From: Pigmentiphaga kullae
GTDB lineage: Bacteria > Pseudomonadota > Gammaproteobacteria > Burkholderiales > Burkholderiaceae_B
DNA length: 64,000 bases
Assembly: GCF_004216695.1 (NCBI RefSeq)
Contig: NZ_SGXC01000003.1
Location: 930,001 to 994,000, forward strand
Direction: 5' to 3'
The first letter of the stretch is position 1; the number at the start of each line of letters is the position of its first letter. The position numbers and the translations under genes were made by a program. Positions 29,267 to 37,855 of this stretch are shown here, piece by piece. Under the pieces are notes generated by a model. That model was not told where the DNA came from. It made no database searches and was given only the letters and a program-made list of their open reading frames with translations.

Positions 29267-31114
29267 TCAGGTCAGCATCCTCGTCACCTGGTAGGTGATG
29301 AAGGATGCGATGTAAGCCAGCCCGAACAGGTAGCCCGCGGTCAGCGCGACCACCTTCCAGGAATTCGTTTCGCGCCGGATCACGGCCAGCGTCGACAGGC
29401 ACTGCGGCGCGAAGATGAACCAGGCCAGCAGCGAGAACGCGGTCGCCAGCGGCCATTGGGCGGCGATCAGCGGCGTCAGCATGGTCGAGGCCGCCTCGTC
29501 GTCGGCGGCCGACAGCGCGTACACCGTGGCCAGCGCGCCCACTGCGACTTCGCGCGCGGCCAGGCCGGGGATCAGCGCGATGGAGATCTGCCAGTTGAAG
29601 CCGATGGGGGCGAACACGGTCTGCAGGGCTTCCCCGATGCGGCCGGCGAAGCTGTACTCGATGGCCGGCCCGGTGGCCCCCTCGGGCGGGCCGGGGAAGC
29701 TGGACAGGAACCAGATCAGCACGGTCAGCGCCATGATGATGCCGCCCACGCGCGCCAGGAAGATGCGTGCCCGCTCGACCAGGCCGGTGGCCACGTCGCG
29801 CAGGTTGGGGATGCGGTAGGAGGGCAGTTCCAGCAGCAGCGAATGTTCGGTCGTATCCCGGCGCAGCAGCTTCATGACCCAGGATACCGCCAGCGCGCTG
29901 ACGATCCCGGCCACGTACAGCGCGAACAGCGTGACGCCCTGCAGGTTGAAGATGCCCAGCACCGTCCGGCTGGGAATGAAGGCGCCGATCAGCAGCGTGT
30001 AGACGGGCAGGCGCGCCGAGCAGGTCATCAGCGGCGCGACCAGGATGGTGGCCAGCCGGTCGCGCGGATCCTGGATGGTACGCGTGGCCATGATGCCGGG
30101 AATCGCGCAGGCGAAGCTCGACAGCAGCGGGATGAACGAGCGCCCGGTCAGGCCGGCGCCCACCATCATGCGGTCCAGCAGGAAGGCGGCGCGCGGCAGG
30201 TAGCCCGATTCTTCCAGCAGCAGGATGAAGAAGAACAGGAACAGGATCTGCGGCAGGAACACCAGCACGCTGCCGGCGCCGGCGATGATGCCGTCGACCA
30301 GCAGGCTGTTGAGCATGCCTTCGGGCAGCGTTGCGCCCACCCAGGCGCCCAGGGACGAGACCGAGGTCTCGATCAGGTCCATGAGCGGCTCGGCCCACGA
30401 GAACACGGCCTGGAACATCAGGAACATGACGACGGCCAGCGTGACGAGTCCCAGCACGGGGTGCAGGACCCAGCGGTCGATGGCGTCGTCGATGGCGGCG
30501 GTGCGCCGCGGCATGGACACGGCCTCGCGCAGCAGCCCGTTGACCGCCTGGTGCAGGTCGGCATCGGCCGGCAGCGCCGGCGGCGCGGCGGGCATGTCGC
30601 CGTCGATGCGCGCCAGGAGCTGCGCCGCGCCGTCGCGCTTGATCGCGACGGTTTCCACGATGGGAATGCCCAGCGCCTGCTGGAGCTTGTCGCGATCGAT
30701 CCGGATGCCGCGCCTGGCGGCGGCGTCCACCATGTTGAGCGCCAGGACCATGGGCAGCCCCAGCCGCTGCAGTTCCAGCACGAAGTGCAGGTGCAGGCGC
30801 AGGTTGGTCGCGTCCACCACGGCCACCAGCAGGTCCGGCCGGCGTTCGCCGGCGAAGTTGCCCATGCAGACGTCGCGGGTGATGGCTTCGTCCGGGCTCG
30901 TGGCGTGCAGGCTGTAGGCGCCGGGAAGGTCCAGCACGCTGACCTGCAGGCCCGAGGGCGTGACCAGCCGGCCCTCCTTGCGCTCGACGGTGACGCCGGC
31001 ATAGTTGGCCACCTTCTGGCGGCTGCCCGTCAGCAGGTTGAACAGGGCGGTCTTTCCGCAGTTCGGGTTGCCCACCAGGGCAACGCGCAGATTGGACAAG
31101 GTAGTGGTGGACAT
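29267..31114 (-). CDS. feoB: Ferrous iron transporter FeoB
   Basis: 615 residues. N-terminal GTPase: G1 GNPNCGKT (15-22), G3 DLPGAYS, G4 ALNMVDAAA; then a helical spacer and a polytopic membrane domain with Gate-type repeats (VLVFLPQILFLFFFILLLEE, SFIPLLSSFACAIPGIMATR). It imports Fe(II) across the inner membrane. It is shorter than the E. coli protein (773 aa), mainly at the C-terminus, as in other Bordetella-type FeoBs. It begins 6 nt after the feoA stop. Confidence 0.95.
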   Translation of the reverse strand: MSTTTLSNLRVALVGNPNCGKTALFNLLTGSRQKVANYAGVTVERKEGRLVTPSGLQVSVLDLPGAYSLHATSPDEAITRDVCMGNFAGERRPDLLVAVVDATNLRLHLHFVLELQRLGLPMVLALNMVDAAARRGIRIDRDKLQQALGIPIVETVAIKRDGAAQLLARIDGDMPAAPPALPADADLHQAVNGLLREAVSMPRRTAAIDDAIDRWVLHPVLGLVTLAVVMFLMFQAVFSWAEPLMDLIETSVSSLGAWVGATLPEGMLNSLLVDGIIAGAGSVLVFLPQILFLFFFILLLEESGYLPRAAFLLDRMMVGAGLTGRSFIPLLSSFACAIPGIMATRTIQDPRDRLATILVAPLMTCSARLPVYTLLIGAFIPSRTVLGIFNLQGVTLFALYVAGIVSALAVSWVMKLLRRDTTEHSLLLELPSYRIPNLRDVATGLVERARIFLARVGGIIMALTVLIWFLSSFPGPPEGATGPAIEYSFAGRIGEALQTVFAPIGFNWQISIALIPGLAAREVAVGALATVYALSAADDEAASTMLTPLIAAQWPLATAFSLLAWFIFAPQCLSTLAVIRRETNSWKVVALTAGYLFGLAYIASFITYQVTRMLT

Positions 31115-31120
31115 CGGGAT

Positions 31121-31369
31121 TCAGGTAGCGAGCGGTTCGACCAGGACCCGCGCGGCTTCGGAGCGGCGCAGGGCGAAGCGGGTGAAACCGATCTGTATCA
31201 GCAGGGGGTCGGCTCCGATGGGGCCGCGCGCCACGATGCGCACGTGTTCGCCCGCCACGAATCCGAGGTCGCGCAGGCGGACGGCGATGGGGTCCGCCGG
31301 GGCGGCGTCTTCGACGGCGTTGACGGCGGCGTCATGGCCGTAAGGTAGCTCGGAGAGGCGGATAGCCAT
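31121..31369 (-). CDS. feoA: Ferrous iron transport accessory protein FeoA
   Basis: 82 residues, SH3-like FeoA domain with RLRDLGFVAGEHVRIVARGPIGADPLLIQIG and a C-terminal FALRRSEAARVLVEP. The start is ATG 31369 (MAIRLSELPYG); longer frames have no ribosome site. It binds FeoB in the membrane complex. First gene of the feoA-feoB-DUF6587 operon. Confidence 0.93.
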   Translation of the reverse strand: MAIRLSELPYGHDAAVNAVEDAAPADPIAVRLRDLGFVAGEHVRIVARGPIGADPLLIQIGFTRFALRRSEAARVLVEPLAT

Positions 31370-31391
31370 GGGCTCGTTCGGTAGAAGAAAA

Positions 31392-31412
31392 TGAAAACGA
31401 TTACTAATTATA
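31392..31412 (-). promoter_or_regulatory. feoA promoter -10 and putative Fur box
   Basis: On the minus strand a perfect TATAAT (31407-31412) is followed at once by TAGTAATCGTTTTCA (31392-31406), which matches 11 of 15 positions of the 7-1-7 Fur motif TGATAATCATTATCA. Binding there would block the promoter when iron is plentiful. No clear -35 is seen. Confidence 0.6.
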
Positions 31413-31549
31413 AAAGTTTTGCACCGATGCGGGGCGAATAGCCGCCATATCGACAAGGGCAGTGCCAGAGGTAAGGAATTGCTAGCCGCTCCACCGTGGG
31501 GGCCGGGCATCGGTTATCTTGATGCCGTCACATCACCGAAGGGGGAGAT

Positions 31550-31768
31550 ATGAAGGCATCCGTCATCGTCGGCCTGCTGCTGATCGTGCTGGGCGCGGTC
31601 GCGCTGGGATACAAGAGTTTTTCGTATACGTCCGAGGAAACGCTGCTCAAGGTCGGGCCGGTCGAAGCCACGGCCGATACGCGCAAGACCGTTCCCATTC
31701 CCACCTGGGCCGGCGTGGCCGCCATCGTGGTCGGCGCCGCGGTGATCGTGCTGGGACGCCGGCGCTGA
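31550..31768 (+). CDS. DUF3185 family small membrane protein
   Basis: 72 residues: two membrane segments (SVIVGLLLIVLGAVALGY and AGVAAIVVGAAVIVLG) around a short loop with SYTSEETLLKVGPVEATADT, the DUF3185 pattern, and an RRR end. Its function is unknown; relatives are often stress-induced. A G-rich ribosome site (AGGGGG) stands 4 nt before the ATG. Confidence 0.82.
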   Translation: MKASVIVGLLLIVLGAVALGYKSFSYTSEETLLKVGPVEATADTRKTVPIPTWAGVAAIVVGAAVIVLGRRR

Positions 31769-31787
31769 TCCTCCCGCCCCGGGCGGA

Positions 31788-32675
31788 TCAGACGTCGGCC
31801 GTTTCGGTCCGCGAGCTTTCGCGGGCCGGCTGGGGGGCCGGCCGGGGCGCCAGCGCCGAGGGCAGGGCGGGCAGTTCCAGCGGCCGGCGCCGCTTGGACT
31901 TGACCGCCGCCGGTTCGCCCGCGTCGGTCAGGTGGGTCCAGTACACCAGTTGCAACTGCCCATGCTCGTCCTCGACCAGGGCCGACAGGCTTTCCACCCA
32001 GTCCCCGTCATTGCAATACAACACCCCATCCACGTGCCGGATTTCCGGCTTGTGGATGTGGCCGCACACGACGCCGTCGTAACCCTGGCGCCTGGCCTCG
32101 TTGACCAGCACTTCCTCGAAGTTGGTGATGAAGGACACCGCGTTCTTCACCTTGTGCTTCAGGTACTGCGACAGCGACCAGTAATGCAGCCCCATGCGGC
32201 GGCGTATCCGGTTGAAGTGCAGGTTCAGCCAGAGCGCGAAGGTGTACAGCGTATCGCCCAGGTGGGCCAGCCACTTGCTGTGCTGGATCACGCCGTCGAA
32301 CTGGTCGCCGTGGGTGACCCACAGGCGCTTGCCGTCGGCCGTGACGTGGACCGCGTCTTCCTGGACCTGGATGTCGCCGAAGGCGTAGCCGATGAACTGG
32401 CGGGCGAACTCATCGTGGTTGCCCGGAATGAAGACGACGCGCGTGCCCTTGCGCGCCTTGCGCAACACCTTCTGCACCACGTCGTTGTGGGCCTGGGGCC
32501 AGGTCCAGCTCTTGCGTAGTTGCCAGCCGTCGATGATGTCGCCGACGAGGTAAAGGGTCTCGGCCTCGTTGTGCTTGAGGAAGTCCAGCAGGTGGCTGGC
32601 GTTGCAGCCAGAGGTTCCCAGATGCAGATCCGAGATCCAGATGGTGCGCCATTGAGTGGGGAGCGATGTCGTCAC
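31788..32675 (-). CDS. Metallophosphoesterase, LpxH-like (UDP-2,3-diacylglucosamine hydrolase family)
   Basis: 295 residues with the five-block calcineurin-like metal site: SDLHLG, GDIIDG, GNHDE, THGDQFDG and GHIHKP, plus CNDGDWV. Members close to this wording (ISDLHLGTSGC, KHNEAETLYLVGDIIDGW) are the LpxH2-like group; a lipid A or UDP-sugar pyrophosphatase role is likely but unproven. The Pro/Arg-rich tail is variable. GTG 32675 (MTTSLPTQWRT) is the first plausible start; ribosome site weak. Confidence 0.82.
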   Translation of the reverse strand: MTTSLPTQWRTIWISDLHLGTSGCNASHLLDFLKHNEAETLYLVGDIIDGWQLRKSWTWPQAHNDVVQKVLRKARKGTRVVFIPGNHDEFARQFIGYAFGDIQVQEDAVHVTADGKRLWVTHGDQFDGVIQHSKWLAHLGDTLYTFALWLNLHFNRIRRRMGLHYWSLSQYLKHKVKNAVSFITNFEEVLVNEARRQGYDGVVCGHIHKPEIRHVDGVLYCNDGDWVESLSALVEDEHGQLQLVYWTHLTDAGEPAAVKSKRRRPLELPALPSALAPRPAPQPARESSRTETADV

Positions 32676-32752
32676 GCTGGCCGGGAGGATGTTTCCATGG
32701 AATGAATGGAAACATGGCGCGATGACGTGTTTGTGACGGTGCCGGACCGTTG

Positions 32753-33676
32753 TCAGGCCGCGTCGCTTTCCACCGCTTCCGGGGCGTGCAGGGCCGCCAG
32801 GCGTTCTTCGATGAAGGCCCGCACGCCGGCGTCGTGCGCCAGGGCCATGTGCCCCACGCGGGCGACCACGAGGCTGGCCGCGGCGCCCGGCAGCAGGGCG
32901 CGATCGACGGGGCAGACGATGTTGTCGTGGTGCGAGGCGATGCAGATGCACCGGCTGGCCACGGCCGGGGTCTCGGCGGTCTGCAAGTCGCACAGCCAGG
33001 GGCTGTCGGGCAGCATCTGGGCCGCGCATTCCCCACGGCCGAAGCGCGCGTGCCAGGTGCCCCGGTGCGGCGTGCCCAGCGTGATGACGTGGCCGATGGG
33101 CGCCCCGGGCGCCATGCGCAGCGCGGCCCGCGTCGCCAGGCCGCCCATGCTGTGGGCGATCACGGTCACGCGCGGGTGGCCCGTGCGCAGCGCCAGGGCG
33201 GCGGCCTCGGCGGCCACCTGCGCGCCGAACCCGTCTATGTCGGCCCGAGGGGGCTCCAGATCCAGCGCGGCGACGATCCAGCCCCGCGCGGCCAGCCAGG
33301 TGTCGAAGTCGCGCCAGATGCCACGGTTGCAGCCGTAGCCGTGCACCAGCAGCACGGCGCCCCGCGCGCGGGCCGGCATGCGTATGGGCCAGCGGTGCCG
33401 CCACGGGATGTCGAGGTACATGTTGCGCAGGGAAAGGTAGATTTCCTTGGGCATGGCGGCCAGCCAGCCGGGCGGGCCGGCGGGGCCGCCGCGGTCGGTC
33501 AGCAGCCTGGCCAGCGCGAAGCCCAGGGCGACGACCGCCGCGTGGATGACGACGGCCAGCAAGAGCGCTGCCAGCAATGCGCCGGGCCAGGGCAGCCAGG
33601 CCGACAGGGCCCAGGAGGTCAGCGCCACCAGGAGCGCCACGCCGAGCGTGAACCCGCGCATGGCCCAAGCCATCAT
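32753..33676 (-). CDS. Membrane-anchored alpha/beta hydrolase (lipase/permease-like)
   Basis: 307 residues. Two N-terminal membrane segments (residues about 5-55), then a lipase-like domain: oxyanion VLLVHGYGCNRGIW, nucleophile IAHSMGGLATRAAL (Ser), TLGTPHRGTWHARFG, and a C-terminal GHMALAHD with the likely His. The active site probably faces the cytoplasm or membrane surface. It overlaps the Sel1 gene stop by 4 nt (ATGA), so the two are co-expressed, downstream of the siderophore receptor. Substrate unknown. Confidence 0.82.
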   Translation of the reverse strand: MMAWAMRGFTLGVALLVALTSWALSAWLPWPGALLAALLLAVVIHAAVVALGFALARLLTDRGGPAGPPGWLAAMPKEIYLSLRNMYLDIPWRHRWPIRMPARARGAVLLVHGYGCNRGIWRDFDTWLAARGWIVAALDLEPPRADIDGFGAQVAAEAAALALRTGHPRVTVIAHSMGGLATRAALRMAPGAPIGHVITLGTPHRGTWHARFGRGECAAQMLPDSPWLCDLQTAETPAVASRCICIASHHDNIVCPVDRALLPGAAASLVVARVGHMALAHDAGVRAFIEERLAALHAPEAVESDAA

Positions 33677-34461
33677 GCGGCGGGACCTCGCGTGGCGGGG
33701 GGTGCGGCCAGTTCGGCGGCCTTGGCGCGCACGCGCGCATCGGCTGCCTGTTCCAGGAAGGCCCGGGCCTTGGCCAGGAAGGCCGGGGTGGCGGTCTCGG
33801 GCAGGCGGTCGAGCCAGGGCAGCGCGGCATCGACGTCGCCGCGCTCGATCAAGAGGCGCGCATAGTTGAACTGCCCGCGGAAGTCGCCGCCCTGGGCCGC
33901 GCGGCGGTAGTGTTCGAAGGCCTGCTGTTTGTCGACCGGGACTTCCCAGCCGTCCTCATGGAAGCCGCCGATGATGTTGATCGATTTCGCATGGCCCAGG
34001 GCCGCGGCCTTTTCGAACCAGGCCAGCGCCTGCGGCCGGTCGGCGGCGACGCCTTCGCCCAGGGCCAGGGCGGTGGCGTAGTTGTACATGCCCCAGTCCA
34101 GCCCCTGTTGCGCGGCCAGCCGGTACCAGTAGGTCGCCAGCACGAGGTTGGCCGGCACGCCCCAGCCGTGGTGGTGGCATTGGCCGAGCATGTTCATGGC
34201 CATGGCGTGGTTGGCGTCGGCGGCGCGCTTGAACCAGTACACGGCCTGTTCCCGGTCGACGGGCAGGCCCTGGCCGTCCAGCAGCATCTGTCCGAACACT
34301 GCCTGGGCCTCGACGACGCCCCCCTCGGCCGCGGCCCGTACCCACGCCGCGGCGCGCTCGCGCGGGCCGCGCAGGATCTCGGCCAGGTCGTCGGCGGTGG
34401 CGGCGTTCAATTGCTGTCGGGAGATGGGCTCCATGGTTTTTAGGGTGTTGATGGGACTCAT
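33673..34461 (-). CDS. Sel1-repeat (TPR-like) protein
   Basis: About 262 residues with at least four Sel1 repeats (AQAVFGQMLLDGQGLPVDRE, AMAMNMLGQCHHHGWGVP, ALALGEGVAADRPQALAWF, GGFHEDGWEVPVDKQQAFEH), a protein-protein scaffold. The start is unclear: ATG 34461 (MSPINTLK) or ATG 34434 (MEPISRQQ); neither has a good ribosome site. A Sel1 gene beside a catecholate-type receptor recalls the piuA-PA4516-piuC locus of Pseudomonas, but no piuC-like oxygenase is present here. Confidence 0.82.
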   Translation of the reverse strand: MSPINTLKTMEPISRQQLNAATADDLAEILRGPRERAAAWVRAAAEGGVVEAQAVFGQMLLDGQGLPVDREQAVYWFKRAADANHAMAMNMLGQCHHHGWGVPANLVLATYWYRLAAQQGLDWGMYNYATALALGEGVAADRPQALAWFEKAAALGHAKSINIIGGFHEDGWEVPVDKQQAFEHYRRAAQGGDFRGQFNYARLLIERGDVDAALPWLDRLPETATPAFLAKARAFLEQAADARVRAKAAELAAPPATRGPAA

Positions 34462-34560
34462 GGAATTGTGCATCAAGAACTTGGGTTCTAAACACGGCCG
34501 CGTCCCGGGGGCACGGCCTGCGGCATCGCGAAGCGTGGCCCGCATGGAGCGGGGTAGGGC

Positions 34561-34599
34561 GGAAAAGAAAAGAGGCGCCTTGCTTACGCAAGGCACCTC
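34561..34599 (-). terminator. Rho-independent terminator after the siderophore receptor gene
   Basis: On the minus strand a 12-bp stem (GAGGTGCCTTGC with GCAAGGCGCCTC, 34599-34588 and 34583-34572) has a 4-nt loop and a following T-rich run TTTTCTTTT. It lies about 140 nt past the receptor stop, after repeat copy D, and would separate the receptor transcript from the Sel1 operon. Confidence 0.75.
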
Positions 34600-34651
34600 C
34601 CACAGGCCAACCAGGACACGCAGAATCGCCGCCCCCCGCCAGTCCGGTAGT

Positions 34652-34732
34652 CCCCCAGGGCACAGCGGATCCGGCTTTGCCGGTCCGCCAGTGCCGCCCC
34701 CTTGAGGGGGCGCGCGAAGCGCGTAGGGGGGG
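34652..34732 (-). repeat. Structured intergenic repeat, copy D
   Basis: Minus orientation, 7 nt after the receptor stop codon. Stem 1 GCGC-TTC-GCGC, stem 2 CCCCCTCAAGGGGG and stem 3 with arms CACTGGCGGA/TCCGCTGTG around CCGGC-AAA-GCCGG. It differs from copy A mainly in the loops of stems 1 and 2. Confidence 0.85.
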
Positions 34733-34739
34733 CTTCCCT

Positions 34740-36992
34740 TCAATACTTCAGATTGAGGTTCAGGATCGCGGCGCGGCCGGCGCCGACCGACGCGTAGTGC
34801 GTCGAGTAGGTCGTGGTGAAGTAGCGCTTGTCGGTCAGGTTCATCAGGTTCAACTGCAGGCTGACGTTGCGGTTGATCCGATAGGCCGCCATCGCGTCGA
34901 AGCGGGTGTAGCCGGGGATGTAACGGCGCACCGCCGCGTTCGAACCGTACTGCTTGCTGGAGATGAACACGCCGCCGCCGATCGAGAAGTCGCTGTTGAT
35001 GGCATACGTGGTCCACAGCGTGGCCGTGTGCTTGGGCGTGTTGGGGAACGCCTGGCCGCTGGCGGCCGCGGTGTCACGGCCCAGGTCGCGGACTTCGCTG
35101 TCCAGGAACGTGTAGCCGCCGAACACTTGCCAGGCCTTGGTGATGCTGCCCGAGGCGCCGACTTCGAAGCCGTTGATGCGGCGGTTGCCGGCCATGGCGT
35201 AGGTGCCGTCGGGCTGGGTTACGCGGGCGTTCGTGGTGTCGATACGGAAGATCGCCCCGGACAGCGCCAGGCGGTTGTCCAGCACGTTCCACTTGGTGCC
35301 GACTTCCAGCGAACGGTTCTTTTCCGGAGCCATGTCCTTGGCGTTGACGCCCACGCCGCCACGCCCCGGGACGATGCCCTGGGATTCCGAGCCCTGGCCC
35401 AGGGTGGAGTTCGCAGGCGTCGACGACGTGCCGTACGACACGTAGACGCTGCCGTTCCTGGCCGGCTTGTAGATCAGGCCGAGCTGGTAGTTGAACAGCG
35501 TGTCGCTGCGGCCCACGTCGGCGGTCGGGCTGACCAGGCCGGTCTTGTAGTTGTCCACGCGCGCGCCGAGGTTGGTCAGCCACTTCTCGCTCAGCTTGAT
35601 GGTGTCGAAGCCGTAGACCGAGAAGGTGGTGGCCTTGAAGTGGTTGTTGCGCTCGCCTTCGACCGTCGAGCCGTTCCACGGATCGTTGGGATTGGGGTTG
35701 TAGAGGTCGGTGCAGTTGTAGCCGGACGGCGCGCCGACGCCTGCCGCGCAAGTCGTGGCGCCGGTGCCGCCGGGCAGCGTGCGTGCCACGGTGTACGAAC
35801 CGGTATCCGATTTCTCGCGCGAGATCTCGATGCCGGTGTTGAAGCTGTGCTCGTAGCCGCCCAGGTTGGCCTTGCCGAACAGTTCGGTCTGGTTGGCGAT
35901 GGTGTGCACGCCTCCGGTGCGGGATTTCGCGTTGCGCCAGACGCGGCCGTCGTTCACGTTGCCCTGGCTGTCATCGGGGTTGGTCCACACATAGCGCTGG
36001 TCCACGGACGTGTAGCGCAGCGTATTGCGCACCGTGAGGTTGCTGCTGATGTCGTGCTCGACGCGGGCGGTGGCGACGTCCGAGCGGGTCTTGTAGAAGT
36101 CGCTTTTCAGGCCGTAGAAATTGTCCATGTTGACGGTGACGGGGCGGATCGCCGTCACGCCGGCCGGAACCTTGTTGCCGTACATGAACGGGATGCCGGA
36201 GTCCGGCGTATCGTCGGTCTGGATGTGCGAATAGCTGAGGGTGACGCGGGTGGGCGTATTCAGGCCCCAGGTGAACGAGGGGGCGATACCCCAGCGGGAC
36301 ACGTCCACGCCGTTGCGGCCCGCCACGTCGGCATCGTGCGCCATCGCGTTCAGGCGGAAGGCCATGTTGTCGCCCAGCAGCCAGTTGCCGTCGACCGTGG
36401 CGCGCTTGTAGTTGTCCGTGCCCAGGCCCAGCGTCGCATTGGTGAACTTCTCGGCCTTGGGCGTCTTGGTGATCAGGTTGATGCTGCCGCCCGCGCCGCC
36501 GCGGCCGCCGTAGGCGCCGTCCGGGCCCTTGATGACTTCGATCTGTTCGAGGTTGAAGACTTCACGCGTCACGGCGCCGATATCGCGCATGCCGTCGACG
36601 TACGTGCTCGATTGCGCGTCGTAGCCACGGATGAAAGGCCGGTCGCCCAGCGGGTTGCCGCCTTCGCCGGCCCCGAACGATATGCCGGGTGTCAGGCGCA
36701 GCGCTTCGGTCAGGGTGGTGGACGCCGTGTTCTCGATGATTTCCTGGGGGATGACGGTGACGCTCTTGGGCGTGTCCAGCAGCGGCGCGGTGAATTTCTG
36801 CGAGGCCGATTGGTCGGCCTTGTACGCCGATTCGGCTTCGCCGCGCACCGTGATGGGCGCGAGCTGGCCGCTGGTGCGGGGCGCGTCGGCCGAGGTGGTG
36901 TTCTGCGTCTGGGCCTGGACGGCCGGCACGAACGTGAGCGCGCTGATGGCGGCCGCCAAGGTATTGAATCTGAACTGGTTCGTAGGTGTCAC
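34740..36992 (-). CDS. TonB-dependent siderophore receptor (catecholate Fiu/PiuA-like)
   Basis: 750 residues from GTG 36992, which has GGGGGA 7 nt upstream. Signal peptide to about residue 28 (...VPAVQAQ), a TonB-box-like ITVRG, plug domain (TPKSVTVIPQEIIENTASTT, RPFIRGYDAQSSTYVDGMRD, EVIKGPDGAYGGRGGAGGSI) and a 22-strand barrel ending LNLNLKY with the terminal aromatic. The plug wording fits catecholate or xenosiderophore receptors of the Fiu/PiuA/BfrD type. A strong Fur box lies upstream, and the Sel1 gene follows. Confidence 0.9.
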   Translation of the reverse strand: MTPTNQFRFNTLAAAISALTFVPAVQAQTQNTTSADAPRTSGQLAPITVRGEAESAYKADQSASQKFTAPLLDTPKSVTVIPQEIIENTASTTLTEALRLTPGISFGAGEGGNPLGDRPFIRGYDAQSSTYVDGMRDIGAVTREVFNLEQIEVIKGPDGAYGGRGGAGGSINLITKTPKAEKFTNATLGLGTDNYKRATVDGNWLLGDNMAFRLNAMAHDADVAGRNGVDVSRWGIAPSFTWGLNTPTRVTLSYSHIQTDDTPDSGIPFMYGNKVPAGVTAIRPVTVNMDNFYGLKSDFYKTRSDVATARVEHDISSNLTVRNTLRYTSVDQRYVWTNPDDSQGNVNDGRVWRNAKSRTGGVHTIANQTELFGKANLGGYEHSFNTGIEISREKSDTGSYTVARTLPGGTGATTCAAGVGAPSGYNCTDLYNPNPNDPWNGSTVEGERNNHFKATTFSVYGFDTIKLSEKWLTNLGARVDNYKTGLVSPTADVGRSDTLFNYQLGLIYKPARNGSVYVSYGTSSTPANSTLGQGSESQGIVPGRGGVGVNAKDMAPEKNRSLEVGTKWNVLDNRLALSGAIFRIDTTNARVTQPDGTYAMAGNRRINGFEVGASGSITKAWQVFGGYTFLDSEVRDLGRDTAAASGQAFPNTPKHTATLWTTYAINSDFSIGGGVFISSKQYGSNAAVRRYIPGYTRFDAMAAYRINRNVSLQLNLMNLTDKRYFTTTYSTHYASVGAGRAAILNLNLKY

Positions 36993-37085
36993 CGTGAAAT
37001 CCCCCAAAGCTGGGCGCGAGGCCCGTAATGAATGCGGGGCGGGGTGCCTGGCCCCCACCCTCGATGAAATGAGATGAAACTCTAA

Positions 37086-37108
37086 CGAAGAATGATTCGC
37101 ATTCTTCG
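37086..37108 (-). promoter_or_regulatory. Putative Fur box upstream of the siderophore receptor
   Basis: GAAGAATG (37087-37094) and CATTCTTC (37100-37107) form a perfect inverted repeat around ATTCG, extended by a C/G pair outside. The AATGATTCGCATT core is the common betaproteobacterial Fur site. It lies about 95 nt upstream of the receptor start, so iron repression is expected. Confidence 0.7.
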
Positions 37109-37228
37109 ATGACCAGGGAAGATAGGCGTCGTCGGCTTACAGAAAGCTGAACATCGACTGGCCGGCAGGGGATTTCGGGAAAAATGCAACATCAGGCGCC
37201 GGATTTGCGGCGCCTGGTGAGGGATGGG

Positions 37229-37666
37229 TCAACGGGTGGAGACGAGGCGGGTGCCGACGATGCGGTCGTGCGGGAACTGGCGGTCGCGGTCGAAGAAGGT
37301 CCAGACGAAACCCAGCCCGGTCAGCGTGAAGGGCCAGGCAAGGACGTAGCGCAGCACGGCCTTCCAGACCGGCGGGCGGCCGCCGTCGGCGTCGATCAGG
37401 CGGATGTGCCAGGTCTTCATCGGCAGGGTCTGTCCGCCCAGCCGCCAGCAGAGCACGAAATAGACGCCGATGACGCAGAACAGCCACGCCTGGCGCTCGT
37501 GCCGCAGCATGAGCGCGTGCCGGCTCTGGGTCAGGGTGTCGAACAGGTAGTCGGCCACGAACACCACCCCGAACAGCAGGATGGCTTCGTACATCATGCA
37601 GGCGAACCGGCGCCAGCGGCCCGGCGCGGCCTGGGGGGCGGGGGAGGCGGAAGGGGTGTCGTTCAT
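37229..37666 (-). CDS. RDD family membrane protein
   Basis: 145 residues. The RDD pattern is present: WRRFACMMYEAILLFGVVF with the Arg of the first segment, WRLGGQTLPMKTWHIRLIDADGG, and FDRDRQFPHDRIVGTRLV at the end. Three to four membrane segments. RDD proteins are implicated in envelope stress or Na+ transport in some bacteria; no function is assigned here. Confidence 0.9.
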   Translation of the reverse strand: MNDTPSASPAPQAAPGRWRRFACMMYEAILLFGVVFVADYLFDTLTQSRHALMLRHERQAWLFCVIGVYFVLCWRLGGQTLPMKTWHIRLIDADGGRPPVWKAVLRYVLAWPFTLTGLGFVWTFFDRDRQFPHDRIVGTRLVSTR

Positions 37667-37751
37667 GGGGCGCTACGATAACCCGAGCGCGGCCGGCTTC
37701 GCCCGCCCGCGGCGGCGACCCGGGGGAAAGTCCCAGTCGCTGCGGTGAGCC

Positions 37752-37855
37752 TTGACCGCACCGCAACATTCCTGATAGCCTAGCGGGCTCGCCGAAAGCG
37801 TTACAAAAGCCAACGGCAGAGAGCTTCATCTGGCGCCAGGCACCCCTGCGCGCCA
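37752..37855 (+). promoter_or_regulatory. Likely ilv operon promoter
   Basis: TTGACC (37752-37757) and TAGCCT (37776-37781) with an 18-nt spacer stand about 330 nt before ilvI. The 440-nt gap between the RDD gene and ilvI has no other good promoter in the sense direction. A long leader would result. Further down, ACGGTTC-CGT-GAACCGT (38006-38022) makes a strong hairpin. Confidence 0.4.
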
